64,000 nucleotides of DNA, from assembly GCF_016812035.1 (NCBI RefSeq), contig NZ_CP069178.1, positions 558,001 through 622,000 of the forward strand, in the 5' to 3' direction. Positions 18,119 to 28,543 of this stretch are shown piece by piece. How positions within the stretch are numbered: position 1 is the stretch's first letter; the number at the start of each line of letters is the position of its first letter. Below the pieces are notes generated by a model, which was not told the origin of the DNA, did not search any database, and saw nothing but the letters and a program-made list of their open reading frames with translations. A program made the position numbers and the translations under genes. This DNA is from Bulleidia sp. zg-1006 (lineage in GTDB: Bacteria; Bacillota_I; Bacilli_A; Erysipelotrichales; Erysipelotrichaceae).

Positions 18119-21100
18119 ATGTTACAGATAAAAGATATATCCAAACAATATAAGACAGGTGATTTGGTTCAAAATGCGTTGAATCAAGTGTCCTTAAATT
18201 TAAGAGATAATGAATTTGTGGCAATCCTCGGTCCTTCCGGTTCAGGTAAGACCACACTTTTAAATATTGTTGGTGGTTTGGAGAGTTATGATACAGGAGA
18301 TTTAATTATCAATGGCATTTCCACTAAAAAATACAAAGATCGAGATTGGGATAGTTATCGTAACCATACCATCGGCTTTGTTTTTCAAGCTTATAACTTA
18401 ATTCCTCATCAATCAGTTTTAGCCAATGTTGAAATTGCCTTAACTATTTCCGGCATTTCTGGAGCTGAACGTAAACAAAGAGCTTTAGATGCTTTAAAGA
18501 AAGTTGGTTTAGAAGCCCAAGCGCATAAGAAACCAAACCAAATGTCTGGTGGGCAGATGCAAAGAGTAGCGATAGCGCGTGCTTTGGTGAATAATCCGGC
18601 CATTTTATTAGCCGATGAACCAACTGGAGCCTTAGATTCTGAAACTTCTTTTCAAGTTATGGACTTATTAAAAGAGGTCGCAAAGGATCGTTTGGTTGTT
18701 ATGGTGACACATAATCCAGAGTTAGCGCAGAAATACGCCACTCGTATTGTGAATTTAAAGGATGGGATTATTCTTTCCGATACCAATCCTTATACGCCAA
18801 GTGCATCGGATCAGCCAACTGTGCATAAAAACTTAGGAAAAGCCTCGATGTCCTTTTTGACCGCTTTATCCCTTAGTTTTCATAATTTACTAACCAAAAA
18901 AGCAAGAACGATTTTAGTTGCTTTTGCGGGTTCGATTGGTATTATTGGCATTGCTTTAATTATGGCTATTTCGAATGGCGTCAACCAATACATCAAAGAT
19001 ACCGAAGAAAAAACCTTATCTCAATACCCACTTGAAATCACAAAACAGGGAATTAATTTATCTTCTTTTATAAGCGAATCAAACTCTTCTAAAAGTCCTG
19101 CCACGAAACAAGAAGGGGTGAAAGAAAGCAAAACAATTTCGAATATGTTCGCAAAGGTTGCCGCAAATGATTTGAAATCTTTTAAATCATATTTAGAAAC
19201 CAATCCAAATCATTTATCTGATTATACAAATGCGATTGAATACCACTTTAATGTGACACCTTATATCTATCAAGAAAATGGTCAGCGAGTGAATCCCTCC
19301 GGTTTTTCAAATCAAAATCCGTATGCGTCTACCTTTGTGCCATCCTCTATGTCTAATAATTCCTTTCACTCACTACCAGAAAATGAAAAATTGTATAAGG
19401 ATGCTTACGAATTAAAGGCTGGTAAATGGCCGACGAATTCACATGAATTAGTGCTTGTTTTAAGTGCAAATGGTACAATGACGGATTTAACGAGTTATTC
19501 TTTAGGATTAAAAGACTATGCAGAACTGAATGAGATGTTTAAAAAGTTTACTCGAGGTGAAGAAGTAAAAATAAATGAAGGAAACTTTTTCTATTCTTAT
19601 GAGAAGGTTTTGCATAAGAAGCTAAAAGTAGTGGCACCAAGTTCTTTGTATAGTTACGATGAAACTTTAAAGTCTTGGTCGGATCATTCGGATGATAAGG
19701 ATTATTTAAAAAAGCTTTTAAGTCAAGCAAAGGATTTAAAGGTGGTTGGGGTTGTTCAACCCAAGAAAAATGAAGATACCACAGTTTTATCACAAGGCTT
19801 AAATTATCCGGCCAGTTTAGTGCGTGAATTAATACAAGAAGCTAAGCAATCGAAGGTGGTTCAAGCGCAGTTGGCGGATAAGAGAACGAATATTTTTACC
19901 GGTAAGGCTTTTGGTGAAGAGAATAAACCTTCGTTTGATATGAAGTCTTTATTTAAGCTAAACCCGGAAAAGCTACAATCGGCTTTTCAAGTTAATCCAA
20001 GTGCAATGAAGCTAGATGGCTTGAATTTGTCGGATATGAATGTTTCAAAAATGGATGCACAAGCTATTCTTTCCAAAATTCACTTGGATACATCGAAGGT
20101 GGATTTAGTTTCTTTATCGAAAAATATTATGGAAGATTATTTCAAGCAATATCCGGATAGTCAGACAGCCTTAACGGATTTACAAGCTTATTTAACTTCC
20201 TTAGAAGCAAGACAGACCATTCAAAAGTATCTTCAGAAACAATATCAAGATAGTTCGGCTTTAAAAGCGGTTCAAACAAAAATGACTGGTTTGTATAACA
20301 CATTGTTGCAAGAATATATCACTTCCTTGCACAATCATCTTCCGGCCAATCAGGCGGAAATGATGCAAGGGTTTATGAAGTATGTTCAAAATCATGGTCA
20401 AGATCGCATCAATCAAAGCTTAAAAGAAGCGATGGCTTCTTTCCAATTATCCGATGCTCAAATCCAAGATTTATTAAAAGCCCTTGGAACAAATTATCAA
20501 TCCTATATTCAAATAAATCATAAGAAAGATATTGCTTTAATCACAAAGAATTTAGAAAAGTATCTAAGTAGTTCAAAAGGACAAGCTAAATTAAGGATTG
20601 AACTTTCTAAGCAAGTTAATCTTCAAGACTTACAAAGTCAAATTGGTAAGGCTGTTGGTCAGGAAATGAGTAAAAATACTGGTCAAATTATGGCTAAGGT
20701 GATGCGCCAATTGACCAGTCAAATGAAGTCAGCTTTCCGTTTTAATCCAAAGGCTTTTTCCCAAGCGCTTCAAATCAATAGTAATCCTGAGCAATTAAAG
20801 AGTATGTTTGCGACGATGTTGAATCAAAAAAATTCAAGCTATGAAGATAACTTAAGGAAACTTGGTTATGCGGATGAAAATGATCCCAATGAAATCGTTC
20901 TTTATCCAAAGGATTTTAACGCTAAGAATGAGATTAAGTCCATCATCAATCGCTATAATTTTGATCAAAGGGCAAATAAACAAGAAAGTAAAGTCATTAC
21001 GTATACCGATTTGGTGGGTACTTTAATGAGTTCCGTTACAAACATTGTGGATGTGATTTCTTATGTGTTGATTGCGTTTGTGGCAATATCTTTAATCGTG

Positions 21101-21460
21101 TCTTCGATTATGATTGGGGTAATCACTTTTATTTCTGTTCTTGAACGAAAGAAGGAAATTGGTATTTTAAGAGCAATCGGTTCTTCAAAGCGTAATATTT
21201 CACAAGTATTTAATGCGGAAACTTTTATTACCGGTTTATTGGCCGGCTTGATTGGGGTAGGCGTAGCTTTATTGCTTCAAATTCCAATCAATCAACTCAT
21301 TCATTATTTGTCTGGCGGAACGAATATTAATGCTTCTTTACCGGTTAAAGCCATGGTTATCTTAATTGCTTTATCGGTTTTCTTGACGATTTTAAGTGGT
21401 TTATTCCCAGCTAGAAAAGCTGCTAAGTCAGATCCGGTAACGGCGCTTCGTTCGGAATAA
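18119..21460 (+). CDS. ABC transporter, fused ATPase and FtsX-like permease (MacB-like)
   Basis: 1113 residues. Residues 1-220 are an ATPase with Walker A GPSGSGKT at 38-45, signature MSGGQMQR and Walker [13 protein letters not shown] membrane segment near 275-300 (ILVAFAGSIGIIGIALIMAI) leads to a very large extracellular region of about 650 residues rich in Gln, Ser and Lys, and three C-terminal membrane segments form the FtsX core, including VLERKKEIGILRAIG. This is the MacB/LolCDE-like mechanotransmission type. AGAGGGTG supports ATG 18119. Cargo is not evident; peptide or lipoprotein handling or antimicrobial-peptide resistance is plausible. Confidence 0.88.
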   Translation: MLQIKDISKQYKTGDLVQNALNQVSLNLRDNEFVAILGPSGSGKTTLLNIVGGLESYDTGDLIINGISTKKYKDRDWDSYRNHTIGFVFQAYNLIPHQSVLANVEIALTISGISGAERKQRALDALKKVGLEAQAHKKPNQMSGGQMQRVAIARALVNNPAILLADEPTGALDSETSFQVMDLLKEVAKDRLVVMVTHNPELAQKYATRIVNLKDGIILSDTNPYTPSASDQPTVHKNLGKASMSFLTALSLSFHNLLTKKARTILVAFAGSIGIIGIALIMAISNGVNQYIKDTEEKTLSQYPLEITKQGINLSSFISESNSSKSPATKQEGVKESKTISNMFAKVAANDLKSFKSYLETNPNHLSDYTNAIEYHFNVTPYIYQENGQRVNPSGFSNQNPYASTFVPSSMSNNSFHSLPENEKLYKDAYELKAGKWPTNSHELVLVLSANGTMTDLTSYSLGLKDYAELNEMFKKFTRGEEVKINEGNFFYSYEKVLHKKLKVVAPSSLYSYDETLKSWSDHSDDKDYLKKLLSQAKDLKVVGVVQPKKNEDTTVLSQGLNYPASLVRELIQEAKQSKVVQAQLADKRTNIFTGKAFGEENKPSFDMKSLFKLNPEKLQSAFQVNPSAMKLDGLNLSDMNVSKMDAQAILSKIHLDTSKVDLVSLSKNIMEDYFKQYPDSQTALTDLQAYLTSLEARQTIQKYLQKQYQDSSALKAVQTKMTGLYNTLLQEYITSLHNHLPANQAEMMQGFMKYVQNHGQDRINQSLKEAMASFQLSDAQIQDLLKALGTNYQSYIQINHKKDIALITKNLEKYLSSSKGQAKLRIELSKQVNLQDLQSQIGKAVGQEMSKNTGQIMAKVMRQLTSQMKSAFRFNPKAFSQALQINSNPEQLKSMFATMLNQKNSSYEDNLRKLGYADENDPNEIVLYPKDFNAKNEIKSIINRYNFDQRANKQESKVITYTDLVGTLMSSVTNIVDVISYVLIAFVAISLIVSSIMIGVITFISVLERKKEIGILRAIGSSKRNISQVFNAETFITGLLAGLIGVGVALLLQIPINQLIHYLSGGTNINASLPVKAMVILIALSVFLTILSGLFPARKAAKSDPVTALRSE

Positions 21461-21539
21461 AAATAGCGATAAATTCTAATAAAACGGATTGCAGAACACC
21501 TTATTTTGTAATACAGTTATTAAAAAGGGAGATGTATTT

Positions 21540-22100
21540 ATGGCCAAGGGTTTATTGATTGTTTTATCTGGTCCTTCCGGTGTTGGTAAGGGAACTGTTC
21601 TTAAAGAGTTTATTCATGATGCCGAGTTGAACTTATCCTATTCGGTTTCTTTGACAACGCGTAAACAAAGACCCGGCGAAGTGGATGGAGTGAATTATCA
21701 CTTTGTATCACGGGCTGATTTTGAAAGGGCACAAAAAGCGGGCGAATTACTAGAGTCAGCTGAATTTGTTGGTAATTATTATGGTACTTCATTGGCACAA
21801 GTTGAAAAGTTACGAAATGAAGGGAAAAATGTCATCTTGGAAATCGAGGTTCAAGGTTGTCAACAGGTTCAAAAGAAGGTAGAAGATGCATTAACGATTT
21901 TTATCGTACCGCCTAGCATGGAAGATCTTGAAAAGAGAATTCGTGGTCGTAATACAGAACCTGAAGAAATTGTTCAAGAACGCTTAGCGAAAGCATCTCG
22001 TGAAATGGATTTGATTGGTATGTACAAGTATGTGGTTTGTAACGATGATCCACAGTTGGCGGCTGATATTATCCGTATGATTATTAAAAGGCATATGTAA
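21540..22100 (+). CDS. gmk: Guanylate kinase
   Basis: 186 residues phosphorylating GMP to GDP. The P-loop GPSGVGKG is at 11-18, the GMP-binding TTRKQRPGEVDGVNYHFVS follows, and LEIEVQGCQQV and the lid RIRGRNTEPEE are present. AAAGGGAG precedes ATG 21540; the longer in-frame start at 21489 has no ribosome site. Usual neighbours (rpoZ, priA) are absent. Confidence 0.93.
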   Translation: MAKGLLIVLSGPSGVGKGTVLKEFIHDAELNLSYSVSLTTRKQRPGEVDGVNYHFVSRADFERAQKAGELLESAEFVGNYYGTSLAQVEKLRNEGKNVILEIEVQGCQQVQKKVEDALTIFIVPPSMEDLEKRIRGRNTEPEEIVQERLAKASREMDLIGMYKYVVCNDDPQLAADIIRMIIKRHM

Positions 22101-22122
22101 AAAGAGGAGAAATCCTCTTTTT
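22101..22122 (+). terminator. gmk terminator
   Basis: AAAGAGGA and TCCTCTTT pair around a GAAA loop, followed by Ts. Confidence 0.85.
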
Positions 22123-22218
22123 AAAATGTTAATTCATACAACATTAAATTATGATTTTGTTTAGAAGAGCTACGGGATGTTTGCTATAGTTAATCTGAAA
22201 AGAAATGATAGGTGATGT

Positions 22219-23466
22219 ATGAATCCATTTACGCAATTATTAAAAAAGGAATTGGTTTGTGCTTTAGGTTGTACGGAACCAATCGCAATAGCCTTAGCTA
22301 GTGCTAAAGCACGAAAGGTCTTAGGTTGTTATCCATCGGAAACAATCATTCGCTGTTCGGGAAATATTATAAAAAATGTAAAAGGGGTAACCGTTCCAAA
22401 TACCGATGGTTTAAAAGGAGTGGAAGCTGCGACGGCAATTGGTTTGATTGCCGGTGATGCTAGTAAGAACTTAGAGGTTTTATCGAAAGTAAACGATAAG
22501 GACATTGAAAAAGCGAAAGAAATTTTAAAGGCTAAGGAAATCAAAGTAGAACTGAAAGAAGGCGCTGAAAATTTAGACATTGAAATATGGCTTAAGGATC
22601 ATCAAGGGAATGATTGTTTGGTTGAAATTCAAAATAAACACAGCAATTTCTTCCGTATTATGAAAAATGGTCAATTTCTTTATCAAGGAAAATTAGTGGA
22701 AGACAAACAGAATCAATGTTTGGAAGAATTATCTATTCATTCGATTGTTCAATACGCAAAAACAGTTCCCTTTGAAGAAGTCCAAGAGATGATTGATAAA
22801 CAGATTGCTTTAAATCAAGAAATCTCAAAAGAAGGCTTAAAAGGAAATTGGGGCGTTGAGGTAGGTAAATTACTTTTAAATGAGGGAGAAGGTCTTCGAG
22901 CAAAAGTAAAAGCCTATGCGGCGGCCGGTTCAGATGCTCGTATGAGTGGTTGCCCTTTACCGGTGGTGATTAACGCCGGTTCGGGGAATCAAGGTATCAC
23001 TTGCTCTTTACCAGTGATTATTTATGCCGAAGAAAAGAATAAATCGCATGAATTATTGGTTCGTTCTTTATTGATATCTAATTTGGTTGCTCTTCATATC
23101 AAGCGCTATATTGGTCGTTTATCTGCTTTTTGTGGTGTTACTTCGGCGGGGGTGGCGGCAGGAGCCGCCTTGGCTTTCTTAGAGAGCCAAGATGAACAAT
23201 TGGTTTCGGATACAATATCAAATTCTTTGATGATTGTTTCGGGAATGGTATGTGATGGAGCGAAGCCATCTTGTGCAGCTAAGATTGCCTCTGCTGTTGA
23301 TGCTGGTTATACAGGTTTTCAAATGGCTCTACGTCAAAAAAATTTTAAAGTTGGCGAAGGTCTTATGAAAGAGAATGTGGAACAAACCATTCAAGCCATT
23401 GGTCATCTAGGTAAAGTTGGTATGAAGCAAACCGATTTAGAAATTTTAAAGATGATGTTGGAATAG
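22219..23466 (+). CDS. cyuA: L-cysteine desulfidase family protein
   Basis: 415 residues of the UPF0597/CyuA family, related to the alpha chain of iron-sulfur serine dehydratases. The start ELVCALGCTEPIAIALASAKA and the later SGMVCDGAKPSCAAKIASAVDAG carry the conserved cysteines expected to ligate a 4Fe-4S cluster. Such enzymes convert L-cysteine to pyruvate, ammonia and sulfide. A TATAGT -10 is upstream (around 22183) and AGGTGATGT precedes the ATG. Cysteine desulfidase is the likeliest activity; serine dehydration is an alternative. Confidence 0.85.
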   Translation: MNPFTQLLKKELVCALGCTEPIAIALASAKARKVLGCYPSETIIRCSGNIIKNVKGVTVPNTDGLKGVEAATAIGLIAGDASKNLEVLSKVNDKDIEKAKEILKAKEIKVELKEGAENLDIEIWLKDHQGNDCLVEIQNKHSNFFRIMKNGQFLYQGKLVEDKQNQCLEELSIHSIVQYAKTVPFEEVQEMIDKQIALNQEISKEGLKGNWGVEVGKLLLNEGEGLRAKVKAYAAAGSDARMSGCPLPVVINAGSGNQGITCSLPVIIYAEEKNKSHELLVRSLLISNLVALHIKRYIGRLSAFCGVTSAGVAAGAALAFLESQDEQLVSDTISNSLMIVSGMVCDGAKPSCAAKIASAVDAGYTGFQMALRQKNFKVGEGLMKENVEQTIQAIGHLGKVGMKQTDLEILKMMLE

Positions 23467-23496
23467 AAATTCATCTTAAGAATTCTTAAGATTATG

Positions 23497-23551
23497 AAAA
23501 GACGGGTTAAATTAAACGCTAAAGATTAAGCGTTACTTTCCTGTCTTTTTA
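23497..23551 (+). terminator. Nested-hairpin terminator of cyuA
   Basis: An outer stem, AAAAGACGGG with CCTGTCTTTT, encloses an inner stem AACGCT/AGCGTT (515-520 with 529-534 of the 23 kb block), then a T run follows. The two-storey shape is unusual for this window. Confidence 0.7.
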
Positions 23552-23632
23552 TTCAGCTTAGTTTGCATACCGATTATTTTTATTGGAAGTTTTGAAGCTT
23601 GTTTATGTGGTATTTTTAAGTGCTTATACACC

Positions 23633-23660
23633 TAAAAAGAAGTCACCAAAGTGACTTCTT
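23633..23660 (-). terminator. rpsD terminator
   Basis: On the minus strand AAGAAGTCAC and GTGACTTCTT form a 10-bp stem with a four-base loop followed by Ts. Confidence 0.88.
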
Positions 23661-23670
23661 AAGATGTTGA

Positions 23671-24273
23671 TTAACGGTTGTAGTATTCGACAACTAATGC
23701 TTCGTTGATTTCTTGGCTTAATTCATTGCGATCCGGAAGACGAACGAACTTACCTTTTTTATTGTCTTTATCTACTTCCACGAAAGCCGGTGGGTTGATT
23801 TGAGATTCAAGAGCTTCTTTAATAACAACTAAGTTTAAGCTCTTTTCCTTCAAGGAAATCTCTTGACCGGGTTTGACTAAAGCAGAAGGGATATTTAACT
23901 TTTTGCCATCTACTAAGATATGACCATGGTTGACTAATTGACGAGCTGCTTTACGCGTGCGAGCAAAACCCATACGATAAACAACGTTGTCCAAACGGCT
24001 TTCAAGTAATACTAAGAAGTTTACACCAGCCATGCCATCCATCTTAGATGCTTTTACAAATAAGTTATGGAATTGACGTTCGTTTAAACCGTACATATTT
24101 CTAATTCTTTGTTTCTCACGTAACTGTGTTCCATAACCAGATAATTTGATACGCTTTGTAGGACCATGTTGTCCTGGAGCATACGTTCTCTTCTTTAATT
24201 CTTCCCCTGTTTCTAAAATTGAAAAGCTTAAACGTCTAGCTTTCTTCCATACAGGACCTGTGTAACGTGCCAT
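23671..24273 (-). CDS. rpsD: 30S ribosomal protein S4
   Basis: 200 residues beginning [20 protein letters not shown], without the N-terminal zinc Cys motif (C-minus type), then the S4 RNA-binding domain around [21 protein letters not shown]4 is a primary 16S rRNA binder and assembly initiator. AGGAGGA precedes ATG 24273, so the longer in-frame start at 24312 is rejected. It stands alone, as in Bacillus, with a 156-base leader likely to be its own control site. Confidence 0.96.
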   Translation of the reverse strand: MARYTGPVWKKARRLSFSILETGEELKKRTYAPGQHGPTKRIKLSGYGTQLREKQRIRNMYGLNERQFHNLFVKASKMDGMAGVNFLVLLESRLDNVVYRMGFARTRKAARQLVNHGHILVDGKKLNIPSALVKPGQEISLKEKSLNLVVIKEALESQINPPAFVEVDKDNKKGKFVRLPDRNELSQEINEALVVEYYNR

Positions 24274-24429
24274 ACTATTTTTCCTCCTATTGTTTGGCTG
24301 AAAACTCGCCATAGGGATAGATCAATCCTAGGGGTGTTTGAATAAGCCTTTTCACACAAGCAGCCGGTTACTAAGGGAATAATAACTTCAAACGCACACT
24401 AAAAAACTCTATCTGCTGCAAAGTTTTAC
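24274..24429 (-). promoter_or_regulatory. rpsD leader, candidate S4 autoregulatory element
   Basis: Between the minus-strand promoter and the rpsD ribosome site lies about 155 bases of leader with short G/C-rich blocks, including AGCAGATAGAG, AACCGGCTGC and ACCCCTAGGATTGATC. S4 in Bacillota represses its own gene through a structured leader; position and length fit. I did not fold it, so this is positional inference. Confidence 0.5.
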
Positions 24430-24435
24430 CTAGGA

Positions 24436-24464
24436 ATAATAGCATTCAAAGTCTATCTCGTCAA
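24436..24464 (-). promoter_or_regulatory. rpsD promoter
   Basis: On the minus strand TTGACG (24464-24459) and TATTAT (24441-24436) are spaced by exactly 17 bases. Confidence 0.8.
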
Positions 24465-24512
24465 TTAAAGAAATTATGCTAAAATAAAATGGCATTAGAA
24501 GGGTGGTCCTTT

Positions 24513-26243
24513 ATGAATCAAATTACAAGTTTTATTTCGGATATCCGATTTATTATAGCTGTCGCCGTTGTAGTGGTACTTGCTTTTGTGTGGTTAATCT
24601 GGGCGGCAATTCGTGGTCGTCATTTTCAAAGAGAATTAAATGAACTAAAAGTACGCTTTGAATCCGTTCGTATGATACCAATCTCTTTGAAGATGAATAA
24701 AGTCATCAATGTCGCAAATGCGAATGAAGAAATTAAACCACAAGTGGAAGAGGCTGGTGAACGCTTCAATAAAGTAACAAGTGCTATTAATAATTTTGAA
24801 GAAAATTTGAAAATCATGGATGAAAATATCCAAACCAATCATTTAAATGGTATAAAGAAATCCATTGCGACTTTGCGTGATGAACTACAAACACTAGAAA
24901 TAGATGTCAAAGAAGTGGAACATAGCTTAGATGGTTTCTTAGCCAAAGAAACGGCTCAACGTCAGGAAGTTACGGCACTTAAAAATCGCTTTCGAGCCAT
25001 GAAAGCTCAGGCTATGGAAATCGCTAATCGCTTGTCATTTGCCTGGCCAATGGTTGAACAGAAATTATCCGATACAGAAAAAATGTTTAGTACATTTGAA
25101 GAATGGATGTTTAATGCGGATTTCGATAAAGCGAACAAAGAGTTATTTCGTATTAAAATCAGTATGCAAGATTTAGACCGTAGCTTAGAACAAATGCCAA
25201 GCTTAGTGCATGATGGACAAGGCACCATTCCTAAGTTGGCTGAAACACTACAAAAAGATTACCTTCATCAACGCAATCGCGGGGTGTACTTAAAACATTT
25301 AGAAATTGAAACGAATTTAAAAGCGATGACGGAATCTTTAAAAGAAAACTTGCGTTTATTGAAGAGCGGCTCAGTGGATGGGGTTCGTGAACATTTGGAT
25401 GACATGATGACGCGTATTAAACAAATGGATACAGCGGTTAAAAAAGAAGGGAAAGCCTTTGAAGAAGTGAATTTATTGACGAAGGATTCTTTGTCTTTGC
25501 GTGATGAAGTGGAAAAGACTTCAGCCTTTGTATTCGATCAATATGAAAAAGTATCAGATCGTTTTGGAATGGAAGAAATGAAGTCTAAGTTAGATACTGA
25601 AAATGAGAAGTTTACGAAGCTTGTTGAAACCATGCCATCCGTAATTGATACCGTTAAAAACCAACAAACACCAGCGACGGATGTTTTGAATAGTTTGCGT
25701 AAATTAATGGATGATTTAAATGAATCTTATATGTCTTTTAAAGTGATGAAGGAAGATTTAGAAGCCGCAACCGGTGATGAAGCTCGTGCTAGAGAGCAAC
25801 TTATGAAGTTACAAGTCACGATGTCCATTGTGCAACTCAAGCTAAGAAAAGCGAAGTTGCCTGTAATTTCTGAAAAGTATGAAGAAGATGTGAATCTTGC
25901 TTACGATTACTTCCATCGCATGAATGATTTATTAGCAGAAAAACCATTGAAGTTGGATTTAATCAATTCAACCCTTCAAGAAGCTGTTCCTTTTGTTTAC
26001 AAATTATTTAGAGAATTAAGTAATGTCTTAGGAACGGCACAAATGGTTGAAGATACTATTGTTTATGGAAACCGTTACCGCTCCACTTATGCGGATATTG
26101 ATTCTGACTTAAGCCGTGAAGAGTTGGATTATCGTAATGGAGAATATACAGCCGCTTTGCATAAAGCAATTTCAACCATGGAAAAGATTGTGCCGGGTAG
26201 CTATGAATCAATGATGAAGAAGAGTCGTGCTTTAGATGCGTAG
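24513..26243 (+). CDS. ezrA: Septation ring formation regulator EzrA
   Basis: 576 residues: one N-terminal membrane segment (FIIAVAVVVVLAFVWLIW, about 11-28) and a long cytoplasmic region of predicted helical, spectrin-like coiled coil. This is the EzrA architecture, a negative regulator of FtsZ ring placement in Bacillota. GAAGGGTGG supports ATG 24513; an in-frame ATG at 24489 sits only eight bases after TATGCT. It overlaps nifZ by 8 bases. The ezrA-nifZ-thiI order is the one known from Bacillus. Confidence 0.9.
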   Translation: MNQITSFISDIRFIIAVAVVVVLAFVWLIWAAIRGRHFQRELNELKVRFESVRMIPISLKMNKVINVANANEEIKPQVEEAGERFNKVTSAINNFEENLKIMDENIQTNHLNGIKKSIATLRDELQTLEIDVKEVEHSLDGFLAKETAQRQEVTALKNRFRAMKAQAMEIANRLSFAWPMVEQKLSDTEKMFSTFEEWMFNADFDKANKELFRIKISMQDLDRSLEQMPSLVHDGQGTIPKLAETLQKDYLHQRNRGVYLKHLEIETNLKAMTESLKENLRLLKSGSVDGVREHLDDMMTRIKQMDTAVKKEGKAFEEVNLLTKDSLSLRDEVEKTSAFVFDQYEKVSDRFGMEEMKSKLDTENEKFTKLVETMPSVIDTVKNQQTPATDVLNSLRKLMDDLNESYMSFKVMKEDLEAATGDEARAREQLMKLQVTMSIVQLKLRKAKLPVISEKYEEDVNLAYDYFHRMNDLLAEKPLKLDLINSTLQEAVPFVYKLFRELSNVLGTAQMVEDTIVYGNRYRSTYADIDSDLSREELDYRNGEYTAALHKAISTMEKIVPGSYESMMKKSRALDA

Positions 26244-27369
26244 GGTGGATTTTGATAGTGCCAGCACCACTAATTTAAATACGGAAGTGCTAAAAACCTA
26301 TATAAGTTTATTAGAAAAAAACTATGTGAATAGTGAAGCTCTTTACGATGAGGGAGTAGCGATGCACTTGAAGCTTGAAAAAGCAAGAGCGGTCATCGCT
26401 TCTTTATTGCAAGTGGAAACGCAAGAGATTATCTTTACCTCTGGTGCTTCCGAAGCCAATAGTGCCGCCATTAAGGGAGTGTGTTTTGCCGGAAAGGAAA
26501 AGAAACATATTTTAACCACTTCTATTGAGCACTCTTCTATTCGTAATGCTGTGAAACAAATGGCTGATGTTTTCGGCTATGAAGTGACCTATTTACCGGT
26601 CAATAAAGAATCGGTGATTTTACTGGAAGATGTGAAGAAAGCATTAAGAGAAGATACAGCGATTGTTTCTGTCATGGCAGTAAACAATGAAGTAGGTTCT
26701 ATTCAACCCATTCAAGAAGTGGGTGAGTTCGTTAAGAAACATTCCCATGCCTATTTTCATGTGGACTTAACACAAGCGATTGGTAAGATTGATTTGAATA
26801 TGAAATATATTGATTTAGCTTCAATGTCAGCCCATAAGATGAATGGCTTAAAAGGCTCGGGTCTTTTAGTGAAAAAGAGACATGTTCCTTTTGTACCATT
26901 GATTAATGGCGGTGAGCAGGAATTTGGTTTAAGAGGGGGAACAGCAAATGCTTTAGCCGATTTAGTTCTCGCCAAAACACTCCGTTTGTACTTAGAAGAC
27001 CAAAAGAAAAACCTTGGTCATATCCAAGCTTTAAAAGAAAGAATGGTGCATGGGTTAGAAGCATTGACGGGTGTTTATATTAATAGTCCAGTTAATTCCA
27101 TTGCGAATATTGTGAATTTTTCTTATCCTAAAATACCAAGTGAAGTGATGCAAAATGCTCTAAACCAAAAAGGCTTTATGGTTTCCGCTAAGAGTACTTG
27201 TGATTCTAAGTCAACAGAGCCATCCGATGTTTTAATGGCTATGGGCTTGGGAAGGGAAATAGCTTTATCTTCTATTCGTGTTTCCTTTCATAGTGATAAT
27301 ACACTAGAAGAGGTAGACACATTTTTAAAGGTCTATAAGGAGGTTATTCAACAATATGGTTCATTATGA
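26236..27369 (+). CDS. nifZ: Cysteine desulfurase NifZ-type, partner of ThiI
   Basis: 377 residues of the PLP-dependent NifS/IscS family. The Schiff-base lysine is Lys201 in SMSAHKMNGLKGSG, His99 stacks on PLP in TTSIEHSS, and the persulfide-carrying Cys323 lies in KSTCDSKSTEPS. It removes sulfur from cysteine. Overlap of 14 bases with thiI, and the same pairing in Bacillus, say that it feeds sulfur to ThiI for 4-thiouridine. It starts inside the last codons of ezrA. Confidence 0.9.
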   Translation: MRRVDFDSASTTNLNTEVLKTYISLLEKNYVNSEALYDEGVAMHLKLEKARAVIASLLQVETQEIIFTSGASEANSAAIKGVCFAGKEKKHILTTSIEHSSIRNAVKQMADVFGYEVTYLPVNKESVILLEDVKKALREDTAIVSVMAVNNEVGSIQPIQEVGEFVKKHSHAYFHVDLTQAIGKIDLNMKYIDLASMSAHKMNGLKGSGLLVKKRHVPFVPLINGGEQEFGLRGGTANALADLVLAKTLRLYLEDQKKNLGHIQALKERMVHGLEALTGVYINSPVNSIANIVNFSYPKIPSEVMQNALNQKGFMVSAKSTCDSKSTEPSDVLMAMGLGREIALSSIRVSFHSDNTLEEVDTFLKVYKEVIQQYGSL

Positions 27370-28543
27370 TACCGTCTTAATTCGTTTTGGTGAATTAACA
27401 ACCAAAGGAAAAAATCGTAAGGATTTTATCAATCGTTTGTACCAAAATATTCTTTATGTGCTTCGTAAAGTTCCGCAATTAGACTATCGTAAGACTTATG
27501 ATCGCATTTATATCACTTTAAATGGGGCTGACCATGAATATGTAAAGGCACAATTAAAAAAGGTATTTGGGATTTCATCCTTTTCTTTTACTGAAGCAAT
27601 TCCTTCAACGATGGAAGATATTACATCGACTTGTTTAAGACTTGCTAAAGAAAGTGATAAAAAAAGCTTTAAGATGATGACCAAACGTCATGATAAAAAT
27701 TTTCCTGAGCATTCCGATACCATCAATCGTAAAGTGGCGACTAAAATTTTAGAAGAAACGGATTTAAAGGTGGATGTGCATCATCCTGAATTAGCCATTC
27801 AAGTTGAAATTCATGAAGGAAAAACATATATTACCTATGATAAGATTGCCGGTATTGGCGGCTATCCTGCCGGTATCAATGGTAAGGTGATGATGATGTT
27901 ATCAGGAGGAATTGATTCGCCAGTGGCGGCTTATCAATTAATCAAACGTGGTTTAAAGATTGAAGCGGTTCATTTTGCTTCGCCACCATATACCTCTGAA
28001 GCAGCTAAGAATAAAGTATTAAAGTTAGCTTCCATGGTTTCAGAATACCAAGGAGGAATGAAGGTTCATGTGGTTCCTTTTACGGACTTACAATTGGATA
28101 TTTATAAGACTGCTAAGGATCCCTATGCAATTACATTGATGCGTCGAATGATGTTTCGCATGGCTGAAAGATTAGCAAAGGAAAATAATTGTTTAGCGAT
28201 TGGAACAGGGGAAAGTTTGGGTCAAGTGGCTAGTCAAACTTTAGAATCTATGGCAACAATCAATGATGTGGTGCATATGCCGGTTTTAAGACCATTGGTA
28301 TCGATGGATAAAGTGGAAATTATTAAGCTGGCACGTGAATTAGGTACTTATGAAACATCTATTTTACCTTATGAAGATTGTTGTACAATTTTCAATCCCA
28401 AAAATCCAGTAACGAAACCAACGATTAAGAAGTCAGTATTCTTTGAAAACAAATTTCCATGGCAAGAATTGTTAGAAGAAGCTATGCAAAAGACTTCTGG
28501 TTCTATTGTGTATCCTGATGAAGAAAAGGAGGATTTCTTATGA
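27356..28543 (+). CDS. thiI: tRNA 4-thiouridine synthase ThiI
   Basis: 395 residues: N-terminal ferredoxin-like and THUMP domains (about 1-165), then the PP-loop ATP pyrophosphatase domain with SGGIDSPV at 183-190. It adenylates and thiolates U8 of tRNA. No C-terminal rhodanese domain is present, as in Bacillus, so a dedicated desulfurase must give sulfur directly; nifZ is immediately upstream. AAGGAGG precedes the ATG inside nifZ. It overlaps the next small gene by ATGA. Confidence 0.93.
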   Translation: MVHYDTVLIRFGELTTKGKNRKDFINRLYQNILYVLRKVPQLDYRKTYDRIYITLNGADHEYVKAQLKKVFGISSFSFTEAIPSTMEDITSTCLRLAKESDKKSFKMMTKRHDKNFPEHSDTINRKVATKILEETDLKVDVHHPELAIQVEIHEGKTYITYDKIAGIGGYPAGINGKVMMMLSGGIDSPVAAYQLIKRGLKIEAVHFASPPYTSEAAKNKVLKLASMVSEYQGGMKVHVVPFTDLQLDIYKTAKDPYAITLMRRMMFRMAERLAKENNCLAIGTGESLGQVASQTLESMATINDVVHMPVLRPLVSMDKVEIIKLARELGTYETSILPYEDCCTIFNPKNPVTKPTIKKSVFFENKFPWQELLEEAMQKTSGSIVYPDEEKEDFL